This document shows positions 1 through 8,140 of a stretch of DNA of 64,000 nt, in pieces; positions within the stretch are counted from its first letter, which is position 1, and each line of letters begins with the position of its first letter. The DNA is taken from assembly GCF_900890705.1 (NCBI RefSeq), contig NZ_CAAHFH010000002.1:496001-560000 (forward strand), given 5' to 3'. Source of the DNA: Pontiella sulfatireligans (GTDB lineage Bacteria; Verrucomicrobiota; Kiritimatiellia; Kiritimatiellales; Pontiellaceae). A model generated the notes under the pieces. It did no database searches and was not told the origin of the DNA. It saw nothing but the letters and a program-made list of their open reading frames with translations. The position numbers and the translations under genes are program-made.

Positions 1-219
1 CTTTTTTTCCAGCAACTGAAATGATTTAAACTCACGCAAGTTGTCGTCGAACATGGAAAGCGGACGCAGCTTTTTATACCAAACGGCGGTCTGCTTGCGC
101 GTGGCGGGATTGCCTCTGGCACTGAGTGTTTTTATGCACTTCGAGGAATCGGACGGATGGACAAAACAATACCGCCGCCCCCCCTGCGCAAAAATCAGAT
201 CATCAGTCAACTCAATCAT
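1..219 (-). CDS. YrbL-family protein, 3' part off the window
   Basis: The minus strand reads open from an ATG at 219 to the window edge (73 codons, no stop). The N-terminus has the spacing of the PhoP-regulated YrbL family (PF10707, a protein-kinase-like fold): a short hydrophilic start, then RRYCFVHPSDSSKCIKT, which parallels the family's RxxKCYxHPxDxxxCIK stretch, followed by a basic segment and a REFKSFQLL-type helix. The SD is weak (a GTAAGG stretch about 18 nt upstream). Function in this family is poorly defined. The assignment rests on one conserved block in a fragment. Confidence 0.65.
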   Translation of the reverse strand, partial: MIELTDDLIFAQGGRRYCFVHPSDSSKCIKTLSARGNPATRKQTAVWYKKLRPLSMFDDNLREFKSFQLLEKK

Positions 220-312
220 AAAAACAAAACCATACCTTACAAACAACAAAGCGGGATGTTGGTATATTCAACGGATTGAAACCAGCCTTTATTCCACTGG
301 AAGTCCGCCCCG

Positions 313-750
313 CTACAGCACCACGACCTGGTAGCCCTTTTCAATCCACTTCACCAGGCTCGGATGGCCGTCATAATCGCCGACGAGCAAGTTGCGCTGC
401 TGCTCTGTAAGTTGATCCTTCACGCCGAACTGTTCGGCGCAGTAGTCGCAGATCTCCTCAACCATGCCGAGCTCCTTGATTTTTACATAGTGTTTATGCA
501 ACGGATTCTCCGGTTTGCGCAGCTCGTTGGCCCAGCCCGTCCCCGCACCGTCGAAGATCAGCACCACAGTATATCCGCCTTCAGCCAGCTCGCGGGCATA
601 GAGCAAGGCATGGATCGCGCGCGCCATGCCCTCGTTCGTCTCGTTGCCCGCCTGCAGCACAATGGCATACTTCCCCTTCGGCTCGCTCTTCTGCGCCCCC
701 GCAAACACAACTCCCAACACCATCAACATAATCAATAACAGCTTTTTCAT
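313..750 (-). CDS. Secreted DsrE/DsrF-like family protein
   Basis: The product is 145 residues. It begins MKKLLLIMLMVLGVVFAGAQ, a clear Sec signal peptide, followed by a compact alpha/beta domain (YAIVLQAGNETNEGMARAIH near the start, then VVLIFDGAGTGWANEL) typical of DsrE-like proteins. That family includes sulfur-relay subunits and many uncharacterised periplasmic members. Cysteines occur in EEICDYCAEQFG, but the conserved DsrE active cysteine cannot be placed with certainty. I chose ATG 750 over the longer frame (to 801) because GGAAGGAG lies 6 nt upstream and the signal peptide starts here. The SD overlaps the palindrome at 761-775. It is transcribed divergently from polA. Confidence 0.75.
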   Translation of the reverse strand: MKKLLLIMLMVLGVVFAGAQKSEPKGKYAIVLQAGNETNEGMARAIHALLYARELAEGGYTVVLIFDGAGTGWANELRKPENPLHKHYVKIKELGMVEEICDYCAEQFGVKDQLTEQQRNLLVGDYDGHPSLVKWIEKGYQVVVL

Positions 751-760
751 GGCCAGCTCC

Positions 761-806
761 TTCCAATGATTGGAAGATTTTCTACAGGATTTTCCAGACA
801 TTGGAA
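761..806. repeat. Two copies of the TTCCA-N5-TGGAA palindrome
   Basis: TTCCAATGATTGGAA (761-775) and TTCCAGACATTGGAA (792-806) lie 16 bp apart in the divergent space between the DsrE-like gene and polA. The first is a perfect inverted repeat around one central base, and its edge supplies the SD of the DsrE-like gene. Exact relatives occur at 2530, 5446, 11251, 22571, 40733 and 48755. Function unknown. Confidence 0.7.
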
Positions 807-848
807 AGCAGACCCTGTAGCATTCGCGGTTCAGTCATTGAACAAAAA

Positions 849-876
849 TACGGAATGCGAAGTACGGAATAAAAAG
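849..876 (+). repeat. 7-bp-period degenerate tandem repeat upstream of polA
   Basis: Four heptamers in register, TACGGAA, TGCGAAG, TACGGAA and TAAAAAG, end 11 nt before the polA start codon. The same period-7 architecture occurs upstream of murD (52513-52540) and of the methyltransferase at 48106-48954. Confidence 0.5.
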
Positions 877-887
877 GGAACACACCT

Positions 888-3674
888 ATGCAAAAGAAAC
901 TCTTTCTCATCGACGGCATGGCCGTCGTCTACCGCGCCTACTTCGGGCTCATCCGCAACCCGCGCATCAATTCCAAGGGCGAAAACGTCTCGGCCGTGTT
1001 CGGCTTCATCAACACGCTGCTCGACATTATGCACACCTACGAACCGACGCACATCGCCGTTGCGTTCGACACCCACGAGCCGACCTTCCGCCACATCGAA
1101 TACCCCGAATACAAGGCCACCCGCGACGAAACGCCCGAGGGCATCCGCACCGCTGTCCCACACATTCGCAACCTGCTGACCGCCTTCAACATCCCCGTAC
1201 TCGAATATCCCGGCTTCGAGGCCGACGACGTGATCGGCACCCTCGCCCGCCAGGCCGAGCAGCAGGGCTTCGACACCTACATGGTTACCCCCGACAAAGA
1301 CTATGCCCAGCTCGTCGACGAGCACACCTTCATGCTCAAGCCCGGCAGCGGCAAATCCGGCGAACTGCTCGACGTAGCGAAAATTCTGGAGCAGTGGAAC
1401 ATTGCTAAGATCGAGCAGGTCATCGATATCCTCGGGCTCGCCGGCGACGCCGCCGATAACATTCCCGGCATTCCCGGCATCGGCCCCAAGACCGCACAGA
1501 AACTCATCGCCGAATACGGCTCCATCGAAAACCTGCTCGAACACACCGACGAACTGAAGGGCAAGCAGAAGGAAAAGGTCGAAGACAACAAAGCCCAGGC
1601 CCTGCTCTCCAAACGCCTCGTCACCATCAAGAGCGACGTACCGGTGAAGGAAAACCCGGCCGAGCTGATCATGGGCGTCCGCAACGACGACCAGCTCAAG
1701 GTTCTTTTCAGCGAACTCGAATTCAAGTCGCTCATCAAGCGCCTCTTCGGCGAGTCCCCCTCCCTGGCCTCCGTCGCCGTGGCCGCCGCCACCGAGGGCC
1801 AGGGCGACCTCTTCGAATTCGCCGCCTCCGCCCATCCGGAAATGATGGAGCCGCTGCCGCAGTTCGATACCATTAAGGATGTGAAGCACAACTACCACCT
1901 CGTCACCACCGCCGCCGAACGCGACGCGCTCGTCTCAAAACTCGCCGGTTGCTACGAAGTCTGCTTCGACACCGAAACCACCGGCCTCGACGTCCGCGTT
2001 GCCGAGCTCATCGGCATCTCGTTCTGCATCGAGCCCCACGAAGCGTGGTTCGTCACCCTCCCGCCCGACCGCGAACAAGCCTTGCTGGCGCTGGAGCCGT
2101 TTCTTCCGATCCTGCAAAACCCCGACGTGCGGAAAGTCGGACAGAATTTGAAATACGACGTCAGCATCCTCAAGTGGCACGGCATCGAAGTCCGCGGCGA
2201 ACTGCTCGACACCATGCTCGCGCACTACCTCATCGATCCCGACCAGCGCCATAACATGGACCACATGGCCGAATCGCTGCTCAACTATTCCCCCGTCCCG
2301 ATCACTGCGCTCATCGGCGAAAAGAAGAGCACGCAAAAAACGCTGCGCGACGTCGATCTCGACGAGCTCTGCGAATACGGCGCCGAAGACGCCGACATCA
2401 CCCTCCAGCTCTGGCACAAGCTCAAGCCGATGCTCAAGGAGCGCGGCCAGGAACGCGTATTCTACGAAATTGAAACCCCGCTCATGCCCGTGCTCGCCAC
2501 GATGGAATACAACGGCGTCAACCTCGACGTTCCAGCCCTTGGAAAGTTTTCCGCGGAGCTCGGCATAAAGATCCATGCCTTGGAAAGCGCCATCTACACC
2601 ATGGCCGGCATGGAGTTCAACCTCAACTCGCCCAAGCAGGTCGGCGAAGTGCTCTTTGATCTGCTCAAGCTCGTTGAAAAACCCAAGAAGACCAAGACCG
2701 GGCAATACAAGACCGACGAGGAAGTGCTCTCCAGTCTGGCGCCCGACCACGAGATTGTCCGGAAGATGCTCGACTACCGAGGGCTCACCAAACTTAAAAG
2801 CACCTATGTCGACGCCCTGCCGTTGGAAGTCTTCGAAGGGACCGGGCGCTTGCACACCACCTACAGCCAGGCCGTCACCACCACCGGGCGCCTGTCGTCG
2901 GTCAACCCCAACCTGCAGAACATCCCGATCCGCACCGAAGACGGTCGCGAAATCCGTCGCGCCTTCATCCCGCGCGAAGGCTTCACCCTGCTCGCCTGCG
3001 ACTATTCCCAGATCGAGCTGCGCATCATGGCCGAGCTCTCCGGCGACGCCGGCCTGCGCGAAGCCTTCATCCACGGCGAAGACATCCACACCGCCACCGC
3101 CGCCCGCGTCTTCGGCGTCGGCAAGGACGACGTCACCCGCGAAATGCGCAGCAAGGCCAAGATGGTCAACTTTGGCATCATCTACGGCATCTCCGCCTTC
3201 GGCCTTGCCCAGCGCCTCGGCATTGGGCGCAAAGAAGCGCAGGAAATCATCGAGCAATACCGCGCCAACTATCCCGGCGTGCAGGGCTACCTCGACTCCA
3301 CCATCGAATTTGCGCAGCAGCATGAATACGTCGAAACCATCACCGGCCGCCGCCGCTACATCCGCGACATCAACGCCCGCAACCAAATGGTCCGCGGCGG
3401 CGCCGAGCGCAACGCCATCAACGCCCCCATCCAGGGAACGGCCGCCGACATGATCAAAATCGCCATGATCGCCATCCAAAAAATGCTCGAAGAAAAGAAG
3501 TCCAAAACCAAGCTCCTGCTGCAGGTCCACGACGAACTTGTCTTCGACCTCGCCCTCGACGAAAAGGACGACCTCCTCCCCCTCATCGAGGAAAAAATGA
3601 AATCCGCCATCCCGATGGAGATTCCCATCTTGGTTGAGTCCGGCACTGGGGAGAATTGGCTGGAAGCGCACTAA
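888..3674 (+). CDS. polA: DNA polymerase I
   Basis: The product is 928 residues, the full length for bacterial Pol I. It fills gaps and removes primers during replication and repair. Three domains are visible. The 5'-3' exonuclease (about 1-290) has FEADDVIGTLA, TPDKDYAQL and the helix-hairpin-helix GIPGIGPKTAQKLI. The 3'-5' exonuclease starts near residue 355 with CFDTETTGLDV, so the proofreading DxE acids are intact. The polymerase domain has motif A DYSQIELR (about 703), motif B KMVNFGIIYG and motif C VHDELVFD (about 879). Start ATG follows AAAAAGGGA at a short distance. A TTCCA-N5-TGGAA palindrome is embedded at 2530-2544. Confidence 0.98.
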   Translation: MQKKLFLIDGMAVVYRAYFGLIRNPRINSKGENVSAVFGFINTLLDIMHTYEPTHIAVAFDTHEPTFRHIEYPEYKATRDETPEGIRTAVPHIRNLLTAFNIPVLEYPGFEADDVIGTLARQAEQQGFDTYMVTPDKDYAQLVDEHTFMLKPGSGKSGELLDVAKILEQWNIAKIEQVIDILGLAGDAADNIPGIPGIGPKTAQKLIAEYGSIENLLEHTDELKGKQKEKVEDNKAQALLSKRLVTIKSDVPVKENPAELIMGVRNDDQLKVLFSELEFKSLIKRLFGESPSLASVAVAAATEGQGDLFEFAASAHPEMMEPLPQFDTIKDVKHNYHLVTTAAERDALVSKLAGCYEVCFDTETTGLDVRVAELIGISFCIEPHEAWFVTLPPDREQALLALEPFLPILQNPDVRKVGQNLKYDVSILKWHGIEVRGELLDTMLAHYLIDPDQRHNMDHMAESLLNYSPVPITALIGEKKSTQKTLRDVDLDELCEYGAEDADITLQLWHKLKPMLKERGQERVFYEIETPLMPVLATMEYNGVNLDVPALGKFSAELGIKIHALESAIYTMAGMEFNLNSPKQVGEVLFDLLKLVEKPKKTKTGQYKTDEEVLSSLAPDHEIVRKMLDYRGLTKLKSTYVDALPLEVFEGTGRLHTTYSQAVTTTGRLSSVNPNLQNIPIRTEDGREIRRAFIPREGFTLLACDYSQIELRIMAELSGDAGLREAFIHGEDIHTATAARVFGVGKDDVTREMRSKAKMVNFGIIYGISAFGLAQRLGIGRKEAQEIIEQYRANYPGVQGYLDSTIEFAQQHEYVETITGRRRYIRDINARNQMVRGGAERNAINAPIQGTAADMIKIAMIAIQKMLEEKKSKTKLLLQVHDELVFDLALDEKDDLLPLIEEKMKSAIPMEIPILVESGTGENWLEAH

Positions 3675-3690
3675 CGGAAGGAGCAATAGG

Positions 3691-4908
3691 ATGAGCAGGG
3701 AGTTTTCAGGACACTGGTATGCGCCTAACTCAAATGAACGCTATGGAGGCAAGGCCATACATCAAAACAGCACTCTCAGGCTAATCCTATGGAAGCATGA
3801 CAACTTTATAAACTATGATTTATTGCTAGGCGAAACCCTTGATGGCATCAAGCTTACGGCAATATTATGCAATAGACGGCACCAACACCACCCAAACATA
3901 GAAACGTTCATCTCAGAAACAACATTTGAAATTTCAGCTCTTTTGATTGGCGCCCACATTCACTCCTTAAATGAGCTTAGTGAGCTTGGTATTGCTTTCA
4001 CTTTTTCCGGTTTACACCAATGGCTTGAGTATGGCGCCAAGGAGAAACCACCAGGCCAAATTGAGGTTCATGAATACTTAGGTAGACGTATTCCATTTTC
4101 ATTGCACGACGAAGCGCGTAGCGAAAGAACCTGTTTCGAATATCATGAGAAGTCAAATTACGTCGTATCATTTTGGCAGGAAGAAAAGAAACTTGGCTCA
4201 TTCCTCAACCACTCGTATTTCACCGAACTTTGGATGAGTGATTTCCTGTCATTTGTAACCCAACAAAAGATTTTCACAAGGGATGCGTCCCTCAGGTCAC
4301 CACGACTGCGCATCTCTACAGAAATGATCAAGCCTTACTACAACAAGAACGCCTCCTTCGATGATGGGCGCATCCTAATCCAGTTTCATAAAATTCAGGA
4401 TCGCATACCCTCTTTATGGGAAGAATGGTGTCGATTGGAAACGGAATATCGTCCACTGATCCACCATCACATAAAGCATCTTACAACCGAACAACTCGAA
4501 GTCTCCGATATCTTTCTTGACCTAGCAATTACGGTTGAGTTTTACGGTCGAAAACGGTTTTCCTTGGACAAATTTGAGCCAATAATAAACAGGATTTGGG
4601 AGGAACAACCTGAAATAATTCGTAATTTTCTTGGCAAGAAAAGCTCCTTTTCCAAATCAGCAAGGCTCTTTAGAAATGAGTGCGCGCACCTTACTCCCCA
4701 GAAACCTGTCAATCGCTACAACCTCGATGAACTCAAAGAACTGCAACTAAAACAAATTCACTTATGCTGGAAACTCAATATTCTCTGCAAAACCATAATT
4801 CTTTCTGAACTCGGTTTTTCCCATGACGAAATCAGCAGAATGGCTCTCGATCCACAAACAACAAACCACTTTCAGATCCCAAGCATCAACTCACAGCAAC
4901 TTATTTAA
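3691..4908 (+). CDS. ApeA-like HEPN anti-phage protein
   Basis: The product is 405 residues. The N-terminal half (FSGHWYAPNSNERYGG, then LLLGETLDGIKLT and ALLIGAHIHSLNELSELGIAFTFSGLHQWLEYG) has the layout of the ApeA N-terminal domain (PF18862 type). The C-terminal helical half ends in a HEPN-like segment with FRNECAHL: R328-x4-H333 matches the R-x4-6-H RNase motif. ApeA proteins are known single-gene abortive-infection systems, thought to cut RNA after phage sensing. The start at 3691 follows GGAAGGAG 16 nt after the polA stop, so it may be co-transcribed with polA. The gene is clearly richer in A+T than its neighbours, which suggests recent transfer. Family assignment is by eye. Confidence 0.72.
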   Translation: MSREFSGHWYAPNSNERYGGKAIHQNSTLRLILWKHDNFINYDLLLGETLDGIKLTAILCNRRHQHHPNIETFISETTFEISALLIGAHIHSLNELSELGIAFTFSGLHQWLEYGAKEKPPGQIEVHEYLGRRIPFSLHDEARSERTCFEYHEKSNYVVSFWQEEKKLGSFLNHSYFTELWMSDFLSFVTQQKIFTRDASLRSPRLRISTEMIKPYYNKNASFDDGRILIQFHKIQDRIPSLWEEWCRLETEYRPLIHHHIKHLTTEQLEVSDIFLDLAITVEFYGRKRFSLDKFEPIINRIWEEQPEIIRNFLGKKSSFSKSARLFRNECAHLTPQKPVNRYNLDELKELQLKQIHLCWKLNILCKTIILSELGFSHDEISRMALDPQTTNHFQIPSINSQQLI

Positions 4909-4910
4909 TT

Positions 4911-5100
4911 ATGCCAGCCAAAGAAACGAACCTCTCATCCCAAAGCATGGCGGCTCTCGAAACCTGAATAGTTTGCAGGTGGCGCAACTGGTTGTGGGAG
5001 CGGATTGCCACTTCCTTCGGTCGTTGCTTTCTAACAGAAAGCCTCGCTACGCGTCCGATCCGCTGCCCCGAACGCATGGACACGGCGGATCGGAATCCAA
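4911..5100 (+). repeat. Dispersed intergenic repeat, copy 1
   Basis: Matches 7867-8010 in the same orientation. Two conserved cores are CTGGTTGTGGGAGCGGATT (near 4988) and a 43-nt block at 5057-5099 that differs from 7966-8008 at only two positions. The block is bounded by the inverted arms TCCGATCCG (5054-5062) and CGGATCGGA (5085-5093), so it can fold. Copy 1 carries about 50 extra nt (5007-5056), including the small hairpin CTTTCT-AAC-AGAAAG. Confidence 0.75.
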
Positions 5101-5163
5101 ACCATTCATGGAACACGGATCCACATTTTAATGTGAATTTATGGAGTCATGATCCATAAATTA

Positions 5164-5192
5164 TTGACACCCATCCGTCTCCGTGCTTTTGT
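5164..5192 (+). promoter_or_regulatory. Candidate promoter for the AAA/DUF4143 gene, possibly leaderless
   Basis: A perfect -35 hexamer TTGACA (5164-5169) is followed after 17 nt by a weak -10 (TTTTGT). Transcription from it would start almost at the ATG at 5199, and no SD precedes that ATG, so a leaderless transcript is possible. The -10 match is poor. Confidence 0.3.
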
Positions 5193-5198
5193 ATCTCC

Positions 5199-6323
5199 AT
5201 GATTGCGAGACACTACAATCTAGAACAGGAGCTCGCTCCGGGCAAGGCGCTGATCCTGACCGGCGCCCGGCAAGTCGGGAAAACCACCCTGCTGAAGGAG
5301 TTTCTGGGCTGGACGCCTCTGAAATACAAACTGGATTCGGGCGACAACATCCGGATTCAGGATTTACTGGGTTCCCAGGACTTCGGACGAATCCTTCCCT
5401 ATGCCGAAGGCTATGAACTCATTGCCATCGACGAGGCGCAGAATATTCCAAACATTGGAATGGCTCTGAAAATCCTGGTCGATGAGCGCCCCGACCTGCG
5501 GCTGATCGCCACAGGCTCCGCCTCGTTCGAGCTGGCCCGGCAGGTTGGCGAACCGCTAACCGGCCGGAAAAAGACCTGCCACCTGTTTCCCATTGCCCAA
5601 ATGGAGCTGCTGAACACATGCAACCGCCATGAACTTAAAGAACAGCTGCCCGAATTTCTCGTATATGGATCCTATCCGGAAGTGGCTACCGAAACCTCCC
5701 CGAAAAAAAAGCAAGAGTTGCTGAATGAGTTGGTGGACTCCTACCTCCTGAAGGACCTCCTTGCCCTCGAAAAGGTGAAAAGCCCCCGGACACTGCTGGA
5801 CATGCTCAAGCTGCTGGCGTTCCAGGTTGGCAAGGAGGTTTCGTTCAACGAACTGGCCGGGCAATTGCACATCGACGTCAAAACGGCCGGGCGCTATCTG
5901 GACTTGCTCGAAAAAAGCTATGTCCTGATTCGCTCCACTGGATTCAGCCGCAACCTCCGCAAGGAGGTGACGTCCAAGCACCGCTACTACTTTGCCGACA
6001 ACGGCATCCGCAACGCCGTGATTGCCCGTTTCAATCCGCTTGACCAGCGTGACGACATCGGAGCGCTCTGGGAAAACTTCATGGTTGTCGAGCGCCGAAA
6101 AAGACTCGAATACAGCGGCACCCGCATCCCCCTCCATTTCTGGCGAACCTACACCCAGCAGGAAATCGACTGGGTGGAAGAGCGCGACGGCAATCTCTTT
6201 GGCTACGAATGCAAATGGTCGCCGAAGAAAACAGCTAAAACCCCGCCCGAATGGCTAAAGTGCTATCCAGATGCCGAATTCCTGTCCGTGACTCCGGAAA
6301 CCGGATACGACCTCATCCTTTGA
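5199..6323 (+). CDS. AAA family ATPase with DUF4143 domain
   Basis: The product is 374 residues of the AAA_14/DUF4143 architecture. The Walker A is GARQVGKTT (22-30), and the Walker B is LIAIDEAQNI with D78 and E79. ATGSASFEL follows as sensor region. The C-terminal DUF4143 part has YYFADNGIRNAVI, then LWENFMVVERRKRLEY and QEIDWVEERDGNLFGYECKWSP, the last resembling a PD-(D/E)xK-type core. Many genomes carry several paralogues, and their role is not established; some authors place them near toxin-antitoxin or defence genes. It stands alone here between the ApeA-like gene and a broken HEAT gene, inside the interval bounded by the two dispersed repeats. A TTCCA-N5-TGGAA palindrome lies at 5446-5460. 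Confidence 0.9.
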   Translation: MIARHYNLEQELAPGKALILTGARQVGKTTLLKEFLGWTPLKYKLDSGDNIRIQDLLGSQDFGRILPYAEGYELIAIDEAQNIPNIGMALKILVDERPDLRLIATGSASFELARQVGEPLTGRKKTCHLFPIAQMELLNTCNRHELKEQLPEFLVYGSYPEVATETSPKKKQELLNELVDSYLLKDLLALEKVKSPRTLLDMLKLLAFQVGKEVSFNELAGQLHIDVKTAGRYLDLLEKSYVLIRSTGFSRNLRKEVTSKHRYYFADNGIRNAVIARFNPLDQRDDIGALWENFMVVERRKRLEYSGTRIPLHFWRTYTQQEIDWVEERDGNLFGYECKWSPKKTAKTPPEWLKCYPDAEFLSVTPETGYDLIL

Positions 6324-6348
6324 ACGTTGTCAAATTTTGGAGTTGGAA

Positions 6349-7202
6349 ATGGACAGCAAACTGGAAAAACAGTTCAGGGATCGTGCAGTGGAACTTGGAA
6401 ATTCCGGCGACCCAGCTGCTTTGCCAGAACTGATTGAACTGACGCTTTCACCTGCCGCCAACGTACGGCGTCTGGCGGCGTCCGCCATCGGGAAGTTGGC
6501 CGGACTGGCGGAGGCTGAAAAGGCTGTCTCCGCTCTCGTTCCGATGCTTCGCGACGCCAAGCCCCAGGTTCGGCAATACGCCGCTCGCGCGCTCTGCGCC
6601 TACGGAAGCACAGCCAAGCCGGCCTTGCACGACCTGCGCGATATATGGCCATCAGCCCCGTTGAAAAGGAATACAACAACAATGGCGCCAAACGCGCCAT
6701 CGGCATCATCGTGGAAACGAGCCGAATCGAAGAGAGGCAAGCGGTCCATTGCTGCCAACGCCGCGGCGTCGAGTTGGAGCCCGACGAATTCGCCCGTTCG
6801 CAAAAGGCCTTCCAGCGCCCGTTCTGCAACTATTGTTTCGACGAGGTTTTCATGGATCGCCGCAATTTTGAAATGAAGGTCGAGCTGCAAAAGAAGATCC
6901 GCGCCAAGGATGGAACCTGGGTGCAGTCCGACGGCGAACGGCTCATTGCCGAAAACATCCGCTACCGCTACGACGAGCGCTTCCGCATCCTCGACGGCTA
7001 CGCCATCCGCCCCGACTTCTATCTGCCCGAATTCGACGTCTACATCGAATACTGGGGCATGACCACCGCCGACTACAAAATCGGTATGCTCAAAAAACAG
7101 AAACTCTACCAGCAGCAAGGCAAGCGCCTCATCTCGCTCTACCCCGAAGACAAGCCCCGCATGAAACAGGTGCTCGTGGAAAGGCTGGAGCAATATCGAT
7201 AA
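6349..7202 (+). pseudogene. HEAT-repeat / zinc-ribbon / nuclease-like protein, frameshifted
   Basis: One ancestral gene is read in two frames. Frame one starts at ATG 6349 (GGAG 6 nt upstream) and encodes HEAT repeats (PAALPELIELTLSPAANVRRLAASAIGKL and a second unit) up to about 6640. The continuation, ISPVEKEYNN onward, lies in the next frame to 7202. A single lost base near 6643 would explain this. The second part holds a zinc-ribbon region, where the first pair reads HCCQRRG (second Cys displaced or lost) and the other pair FCNYC is intact. It then has RPDFYLPEFDVYIEYWG and a following Tyr-rich helix, like a PD-(D/E)xK-type endonuclease core. The loss of a zinc ligand alongside the frameshift argues for real decay, but a sequencing error remains possible. 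Confidence 0.7.
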
Positions 7203-7326
7203 AATTGACTCCTAAAACAGACACAGTCTCAATTCTATTGCAAGAGGCGCGGTATTTCGTTTTCATGTTGCACAATATCGTATTGCCCACCAACCACCAT
7301 GCCAGCCCAGAAGGAGACAACATCAA

Positions 7327-7755
7327 ATGAACGAAGTGAAATGGACCGACGACCTTTCCGTTGGCGTTGAATTGATCGACGACCAGCATAAAGAACTGAT
7401 ACAGCGACTCAACAACCTGACCAAAGCCGTTGAACAACAGCATGGCCCCAATGAAATTCCCGACACCCTCAGCTTCCTGATTGACTACACGGACTTCCAC
7501 TTTTCGATGGAAGAACGCAACATGAAGGCGCATGGCTATCCAGCGTTCGAAGCCCACAAGGCCAAGCACGAGGAGTTCAAGACCATCCTGGCCTACATGG
7601 AAAGCGAGTTCCGGGACGACGGCCCGACGGCCGTCTTGGCCGAATCCATCGAAACACTGCTGGTCAACTGGTTGCTTAAGCATATCCGGGGAGTGGACGT
7701 TAAGTTCGGCGCATTCCTCAAGGAGAACGGGATTGCGATATCCGAAAACGAATAA
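7327..7755 (+). CDS. Bacteriohemerythrin
   Basis: The product is 142 residues, a single four-helix hemerythrin domain that binds O2 at a di-iron site. All ligands are present: H21 in DDQHKEL, H58 and E62 in DFHFSMEE, H77 and H81 in HKAKHEEF, and H119 and D124 in LLKHIRGVD. There is no signal peptide or fused sensor domain, so this is the free cytoplasmic form, usually seen in microaerobic or anaerobic bacteria for O2 storage or protection. A good SD (AAGGAGA) lies before the ATG. It is monocistronic, followed by the dispersed repeat. Confidence 0.95.
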   Translation: MNEVKWTDDLSVGVELIDDQHKELIQRLNNLTKAVEQQHGPNEIPDTLSFLIDYTDFHFSMEERNMKAHGYPAFEAHKAKHEEFKTILAYMESEFRDDGPTAVLAESIETLLVNWLLKHIRGVDVKFGAFLKENGIAISENE

Positions 7756-8140
7756 GTCGGCCACTTTTCCACAAGAAGTTCAGTGCTTTGCAAATCAAGA
7801 ACCGTCCTTGCCCCGAACTTAAGAAGACTGGGGTCAAGTCTCGAGATTCAGGATTTGGATTTCGAAATACCAACCAACGAAAACAAACCGCTGATCCCGA
7901 AGCACGGAAGCGACCGCACCCAGCAGCGTGTTCAAGTGGCGTAGCTGGTTGTGGGAGCGGATTCTGATCCGTTGCCCCGAATGCATGGACACGGCGGATC
8001 GGAATCCACCGCCACGACATATCACCGAAAACAGAAGAGCCGAGGAATGAGTCCACAAATCGAAGCCTCATGAAAACAGTGGCGTGCGGGTTGCGTTCCG
8101 CGCCTGTGCGGGATAGCCTGCTTCAGAGAAAGGAAGGGTC
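7756..8140 (+). repeat. Gene-free interval with dispersed repeat, copy 2
   Basis: This 385-nt interval contains the second copy of the dispersed repeat (about 7867-8010). It shares the CTGGTTGTGGGAGCGGATT core and a 43-nt block (7966-8008) with copy 1 at 4911-5100. Relative to copy 1 it lacks about 50 nt. The remainder shows no convincing gene. Confidence 0.7.

Noticed and set aside
831..1898. 355-codon frame on the minus strand over polA
   Set aside because: Opposite-strand shadow of polA: hydrophobic, repetitive composition driven by the codon bias of the real gene, no family motifs.
1935..3686. 583-codon frame antisense to polA
   Set aside because: Same cause; the sense strand encodes all polymerase motifs.
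5007..5056. tRNA-like or attachment-site interpretation of the 50-nt insertion in repeat copy 1
   Set aside because: Only one small hairpin is seen; no cloverleaf, and no integrase is nearby.
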